From NCBI GenBank assembly GCA_017577405.1, contig PIUA01000025.1, positions 69,525-104,697 of the forward strand: DNA of 35,173 nucleotides, in the 5' to 3' direction. This document shows, in pieces, positions 31,822 to 35,173 of this stretch (its first letter is position 1; the number at the start of each line of letters is the position of its first letter). The stretch comes from Bacillota bacterium. Its GTDB lineage: Bacteria; Bacillota; Limnochordia; Limnochordales; Limnochordaceae. The translations under genes were made by a program, and so were the position numbers. A model generated the notes under the pieces. It made no database searches. It was not told where the DNA came from and worked only from the letters and a program-made list of their open reading frames with translations.

Positions 31822-32340
31822 GTGTTGGCCGAGCTGGGCGCGGGTCTCGCCGTCCTCGCCGCCACCTGGGCCGGTCAAACCCTGGCCTGGGCCCTGGCCC
31901 GCCGGGTCCGGCTCCTGGAGAGCCTGGAGCACGGCCTGCTCCTCCTGGAGGGGGAGATCGGGTCGGGGCGGACGCCCCTGCCCGAGGCGTGCCGGCAGGT
32001 GGCCGCCCTGGTGGGCGCCCCCTGGGACCACTTCTGGCTCCGGGTGGCCCAGGAGGTGGAGCCTCCCGCCTGCCGCCCTCCCGACCAGGCGTGGCGGCTG
32101 GGGGTGGAGGAGCTGGGCCGCCGGATGGGCCTGACCCCCGAGGATCGGGCGGCCCTCACCCGCCTGGGCGACCGCTTGGGGAGCTGGGATGGGGCGGAGC
32201 AGGCCCGCCTCCTGGAGCGGACCCGCCACCAGCTGGGCGTGCATCGGGCCAAGGCCCAAGAGCGCTGGGAGAGGGAGGCCCGTCTCTGGCGGTTCGCGGG
32301 CTTCAGCGCCGGCGCGCTGGTGGTCCTCATCCTCTACTGA
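31822..32340 (+). CDS. spoIIIAB: Stage III sporulation protein AB
   Basis: The 172-residue protein has an N-terminal membrane helix (LGAGLAVLAATWAGQTLAWAL) and a second hydrophobic helix at the end (FAGFSAGALVVLILY). The cytoplasmic part between contains LLESLEHGLLLLEGEIGSGRTPLPEA, the SpoIIIAB signature resembling GspF-type platform proteins, and SWDGAEQARLLERT. It is thought to anchor the ATPase SpoIIIAA at the mother-cell membrane. The start is GTG 31822; GTG 31795 is an alternative giving 181 residues. It lies 41 bases after spoIIIAA. Confidence 0.94.
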   Translation: MLAELGAGLAVLAATWAGQTLAWALARRVRLLESLEHGLLLLEGEIGSGRTPLPEACRQVAALVGAPWDHFWLRVAQEVEPPACRPPDQAWRLGVEELGRRMGLTPEDRAALTRLGDRLGSWDGAEQARLLERTRHQLGVHRAKAQERWEREARLWRFAGFSAGALVVLILY

Positions 32341-32356
32341 GCCGGGGGAGCGCCCT

Positions 32357-32554
32357 ATGGATATCAGCATCATCTACCAGATCGCGGGGCTGGGCATCCT
32401 CATCACTATCCTCAATATCTTCCTCTCCCAGGCGGGCCGCCAGGAGCAGGCGCACATGCTCAGCCTGGCCGGGGTGGTCATTGTGCTGCTCTGGCTCATC
32501 CGGCTCATCGCCCAGCTCTTCCAGGATGTGGAGAGCGTCTTCCGCTGGTGGTAG
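32357..32554 (+). CDS. spoIIIAC: Stage III sporulation protein AC
   Basis: This 65-residue, two-helix membrane protein starts MDISIIYQIAGLGILITILN, contains the characteristic SQAGRQEQAHMLSLAG loop, and has a second hydrophobic helix (VVIVLLWLIRLIAQLF). The size matches the family (about 65 residues). The start is ATG 32357, six bases after GGGGGAG. It is part of the channel platform in the outer forespore membrane. spoIIIAD follows after two bases. Confidence 0.95.
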   Translation: MDISIIYQIAGLGILITILNIFLSQAGRQEQAHMLSLAGVVIVLLWLIRLIAQLFQDVESVFRWW

Positions 32555-32556
32555 CC

Positions 32557-32949
32557 ATGGGGGAGATCGCACGCATCGTGGGCCTGGGCCTGGCCCTGAC
32601 GGTGGTCATGCTCTTCCTCCGGCGGCAGTACCCCGAGATCGCCTTCGAGCTCTCCATGGCCTATGTGCTGGTGGTCTTTCTGCTCCTGCTGGGGCCTTTG
32701 GGGCAGCTGGTGGACCTCTTCCGCGAGCTGGGGCGGCGGGCGGAGCTTTCGGGGTACTACCTGGACGTGGTGCTGCGGGCGGTGGCGGTGGCCTACCTGG
32801 CCACCTTCGGCGCCCAGCTGAGCAAGGACGCGGGGGAAGGGTCCATTGCGGCCCTGATCGAGCTGGCGGGGAAGGTGTTGATCCTTGTTCTGGCCATTCC
32901 CCTCTTCACCGCGCTGCTGGAGACGCTCCTCCGGCTCTTGCCCCGTTAG
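32557..32949 (+). CDS. spoIIIAD: Stage III sporulation protein AD
   Basis: This 130-residue protein is mostly hydrophobic: helices near IVGLGLALTVVMLFL, the MAYVLVVFLLLLGPLG stretch, an AVAVAYLATFGAQLSKDAGEGSIA segment typical of SpoIIIAD, and VLILVLAIPLFTALLETLL at the end. It is a membrane component of the SpoIIIA complex. The start is ATG 32557, two bases after the spoIIIAC stop; GTG 32548 overlaps the stop and is less likely. Its 3' end probably overlaps the start of spoIIIAE. Confidence 0.95.
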   Translation: MGEIARIVGLGLALTVVMLFLRRQYPEIAFELSMAYVLVVFLLLLGPLGQLVDLFRELGRRAELSGYYLDVVLRAVAVAYLATFGAQLSKDAGEGSIAALIELAGKVLILVLAIPLFTALLETLLRLLPR

Positions 32950-34102
32950 GGCCGCCTGGCTGGGGCTGGCCCTCATCCTCCTGGCGGTGGCCGGGGCGCC
33001 CCACGCCTGGGGGCAGGGGGCGGCGGAGCTGGACGGGTTCTGGCCCATGGAGGAGCTGGATCTGGCCCAGCTGGAGCGGGCGGTTCAGGGGCTGGACGCG
33101 GACGTGCGGCGGCTCCTGCCCAGCCTCGACCTCCGGGAGGTGGTCGCGGCCGGGGGGCCCGCCCTGGATGGGGGCCGCCTGGTCCGGGAGCTGGCCGCCT
33201 ACCTGATGCGGGAGGTGGTCTTTCACGCCCGCCTCTTGGGCCAGCTCCTCATCCTGGTGGTGGTCGGGTCGGTCCTGCAGCAGCTGGGCCCCGCCGGGGC
33301 GAGCCGGGTGGATGAGATGGCCTTCCTCATGGTCTTCCTGGCCCTGACCTACCTGGGCCTCCAGAGCTTCCGGGAGGTGATCGCCCTGGTCAACGCCAGC
33401 GTGGAGCAGATGACCGGCCTCATGTACGCCCTGCTGCCCCTCCTGGCCACCCTGGTGGCGGCCGCAGGGGGCGTCACCTCCGCGGGCCTCTTCCACCCCC
33501 TGCTGATGACCACCGTCGCCGGCGTGGCGGTCGCCGTGGAGCGTTGGATCGTGCCCCTCTTGATCATCTCGGCGGTGCTGGGGCTGGTCGCCCAGTTCTC
33601 CCAAGGCTTCCCGCTCTCCCGGTTGGCGGGTCTGGCCCGCCAGCTGGTGACCGTCGGGCTGGGGCTGGCCTTCACCGTCTTCATCGGGGTGGTGGCGGTC
33701 CGGGGGGCGATCGGGCCCGCGGTGGACGGGGTGGCCCTGCGGACGGCCAAGTTCTTCACGGGCAACTTTGTCCCGGTGGTGGGGCGGATGATGGCCGATG
33801 CGGTGGAGGTGGTGGTGAGCGGGTCGGTGCTGGTCAAGAGCGCGGTGGGCGCCTTCGGGTTGCTGGCCCTCTTGCTGGCGGTGGTGGTGCCGGTGCTGAA
33901 GATCGTCGCCATCCTGGCCATCTACAAGGTGGTGACGGCTCTGATGCAGCCCCTCTGCGACGACCGGCTGGTGGGGGCCCTGGAGGGGATCGGCGCCAGT
34001 GTGGCCCTGGCCATGGTCTCCCTGGCGACGGTGGGGATCATGTTCTTCCTCTCGGTGACGGCCCTGGTGGGCGCGGGCAACGTGGCGGTGATGCTCCGGT
34101 AG
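32885..34102 (+). CDS. spoIIIAE: Stage III sporulation protein AE
   Basis: This large polytopic membrane protein of the SpoIIIA channel has 405 residues from this start, close to the roughly 400 of B. subtilis. A signal-peptide-like helix (WLGLALILLAVAG) ends near HAWGQG. A soluble part follows, then about eight hydrophobic segments, with the conserved VNASVEQMTGLMYALLPLL and FTGNFVPVVGRMMADAVEVV. The start is uncertain. TTG 32885 is the only usual start codon in frame before the signal peptide. It follows AAGGTG (32872-32877) but overlaps spoIIIAD by 65 bases. GTG 32987 would remove the signal peptide. Confidence 0.93.
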   Translation: MFWPFPSSPRCWRRSSGSCPVRAAWLGLALILLAVAGAPHAWGQGAAELDGFWPMEELDLAQLERAVQGLDADVRRLLPSLDLREVVAAGGPALDGGRLVRELAAYLMREVVFHARLLGQLLILVVVGSVLQQLGPAGASRVDEMAFLMVFLALTYLGLQSFREVIALVNASVEQMTGLMYALLPLLATLVAAAGGVTSAGLFHPLLMTTVAGVAVAVERWIVPLLIISAVLGLVAQFSQGFPLSRLAGLARQLVTVGLGLAFTVFIGVVAVRGAIGPAVDGVALRTAKFFTGNFVPVVGRMMADAVEVVVSGSVLVKSAVGAFGLLALLLAVVVPVLKIVAILAIYKVVTALMQPLCDDRLVGALEGIGASVALAMVSLATVGIMFFLSVTALVGAGNVAVMLR

Positions 34103-34114
34103 GGAGGGTGGCCC

Positions 34115-34762
34115 GTGGCCGCTCTGGTCAGCTGGCTCCACGTCTTCATCAGCCTGGTGCTCCTCCTCGTCCTGGGCGAGCTCCTCCTGCCGGAGGGGGC
34201 CATGCGGCCCTACGTCCGGGTGATCCTGGGGCTGGTCTTGGTGATCGCTGTCCTCCGCCCCCTGGTGGAGCTGGGAAGCGCCCAGTGGCGCCTTCCGGCC
34301 CTCACTCTGCCGGCGGCGGTGGAGGAAGGTCCTCTCGCCGCGGGGCGCCGGCTGGCGGGGGCGCTGGAGGCCCGGGCCCACCAGGTGGCGGAGGAGCAGG
34401 TGGCCCTTCAGGCCCGCCGCCTGGTGGAGCTCCGGGTGGGGGTCCGGCCCCGGCAGGTGGCGGTCCGTCTCTCGCCCGAGGGGTGGGTGGAGGCCATCGA
34501 GGTGGTCCTGGGGTCGGGGGTGGAGGGCGAAGGGGTGTCGGAGACCGGGTGGAGCGTCCCCCCGGCGGCTTCCCGGGGCGGGGCGGGCCGCCGGGAAGAG
34601 GGGCCGGTGGCCCCCGTCACCGTGCCCGCCGTCCAGGTGGGACCGGCCGACGCCCCCGAGCCCGGGCCGGAGGCGGCCTCGGCTCCCGCCGCCCCCGCGG
34701 TCCAGGCGGTGCTGGCCGCCTTCTACCAGATCCCCTTGGAGCGGATCCAGGTGAGGCCCTGA
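34115..34762 (+). CDS. spoIIIAF: Stage III sporulation protein AF
   Basis: The 215-residue protein has two N-terminal membrane helices (about 5-24 and 34-50: FISLVLLLVLGELLLP and VILGLVLVIAVLRPLVEL). A soluble domain faces the intermembrane space, with alternating acidic and basic helices and a VELRVGVRPRQVAVRL strand typical of the family's ring-building fold. The C-terminus is Pro/Ala-rich, then ends in a conserved FYQIPLERIQVRP segment. The start is GTG 34115, behind AGGGAGGG. It probably contributes a ring to the SpoIIIA channel. Confidence 0.93.
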   Translation: MAALVSWLHVFISLVLLLVLGELLLPEGAMRPYVRVILGLVLVIAVLRPLVELGSAQWRLPALTLPAAVEEGPLAAGRRLAGALEARAHQVAEEQVALQARRLVELRVGVRPRQVAVRLSPEGWVEAIEVVLGSGVEGEGVSETGWSVPPAASRGGAGRREEGPVAPVTVPAVQVGPADAPEPGPEAASAPAAPAVQAVLAAFYQIPLERIQVRP

Positions 34763-34775
34763 GGAGGCGACGACG

Positions 34776-35173
34776 ATGACCCTCTGGGAGTCGTGGCGGC
34801 AGTGGATCGGACCCCTCACCGGCGGGGAGGGCGGCAGCGACCGGTTCGGCTTGGGGCCCGAAGGGCGCCGGCGCCTGCTGATCCTGGGCCTGGTGGCTGT
34901 GGCGGGGGCCGCCCTCCTGGCGGGGGGCCGGGGGGTGGTTCCCCCGGCCTCGGAGCCGCCCCGGGCGGCGGTGGCGGGTTCGGCCCTCGATCCCGACCTC
35001 CGCTTCGTCCGGGAGCTGACGGCGGAGCTGGAGGGGATCCTGGGCCAGATCCAGGGCGCCGGCCGGGTCCGGGTGATGCTCACCCTGGAACGGGGCTTCC
35101 GGGAGCAGCTGGCCATGGACGTGACCCGGGATGAAAGCCAGACCGAGGAGCGAGATGCCCAGGGCGGCACCCG
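34776..35173 (+). CDS. spoIIIAG: Stage III sporulation protein AG, N-terminal part (cut by the window end)
   Basis: The frame runs from ATG 34776 to the end of the window without a stop (132 codons seen). A cytoplasmic N-terminus is followed by one membrane helix (about 34-50, LLILGLVAVAGAALLAG). A linker precedes LEGILGQIQGAGRVRVMLTLE, which matches the ring-building domain of SpoIIIAG. SpoIIIAG forms the large ring in the space between the forespore membranes. GAGGAGGCG precedes the start at suitable spacing. It lies 13 bases after spoIIIAF; spoIIIAH would be expected next, outside the window. Confidence 0.92.
   Translation, partial: MTLWESWRQWIGPLTGGEGGSDRFGLGPEGRRRLLILGLVAVAGAALLAGGRGVVPPASEPPRAAVAGSALDPDLRFVRELTAELEGILGQIQGAGRVRVMLTLERGFREQLAMDVTRDESQTEERDAQGGT

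Overview
The window is a high-GC (about 70% by eye) chromosomal segment from a spore-forming member of the Bacillota. The proteins are of Bacillus/Clostridia type (bifunctional Rel, RarA, IreB, YqeG, pro-sigma-K, the spoIIIA operon), but codon use is extremely G/C-rich. This suggests a lineage such as Thermaerobacter, Symbiobacterium or Limnochordia; the genus is an inference. Every recognised gene is on the + strand. I found no insertion sequence, CRISPR array, prophage, tRNA or rRNA gene. This is conserved core chromosome rather than an accessory island.

Layout. 1-5134: end of secF, an AarF/UbiB-type kinase, and recJ. 5125-8314: apt, a bifunctional (p)ppGpp synthetase/hydrolase and dtd, tightly overlapping. 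8374-10046: a stand-alone unit with a near-consensus sigma-A promoter, a membrane-anchored SurA-like/TPR protein and an intrinsic terminator. 10100-13203: hisS and aspS. 13242-13517: a promoter, a probable 6S RNA and a terminator. 13541-17800: rarA, then a consensus promoter with an Rrf2-type operator candidate, then an Rrf2 regulator with three cysteines, a cysteine desulfurase and mnmA. 17890-19158: a small membrane protein and an AI-2E family permease. 19145-23973: alaS, ireB, ruvX and mltG. 23992-24786: a sigma-K-like promoter and an uninterrupted sigK. 24897-28375: yqeG, aroC and a fused aroK-aroB. 28463-30605: an M24 aminopeptidase, efp and a zinc-ribbon protein. 30809-35173: spoIIIAA to spoIIIAG, the last cut by the window end.

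How the genes work together. The first half is translation and stress housekeeping: purine salvage, the stringent response, D-aminoacyl-tRNA proofreading, three aminoacyl-tRNA synthetases, tRNA thiolation with its sulfur donor, and replication repair. The second half moves to the cell envelope (MltG, IreB) and sporulation (sigma-K, SpoIIIA). Much of the order matches what I recall of Bacillus subtilis (recJ-apt-relA-dtd-x-hisS-aspS-6S-rarA-cymR-iscS-mnmA; AI-2E-alaS-yrzL-yrrK-mltG; pepP-efp-x-spoIIIA). The differences fall at the 'x' slots, which hold the SurA/TPR protein and the zinc-ribbon protein.

I did not find a clearly undescribed system. The observations most worth following are the 6S RNA whose terminator rarA must read through, an AT-rich ATTCC-N13-GGAAT operator candidate at the Rrf2 promoter, the SurA-like protein lacking both parvulin histidines, an AspRS with residues of the non-discriminating type, and the sigma-K-type promoter in front of sigK.
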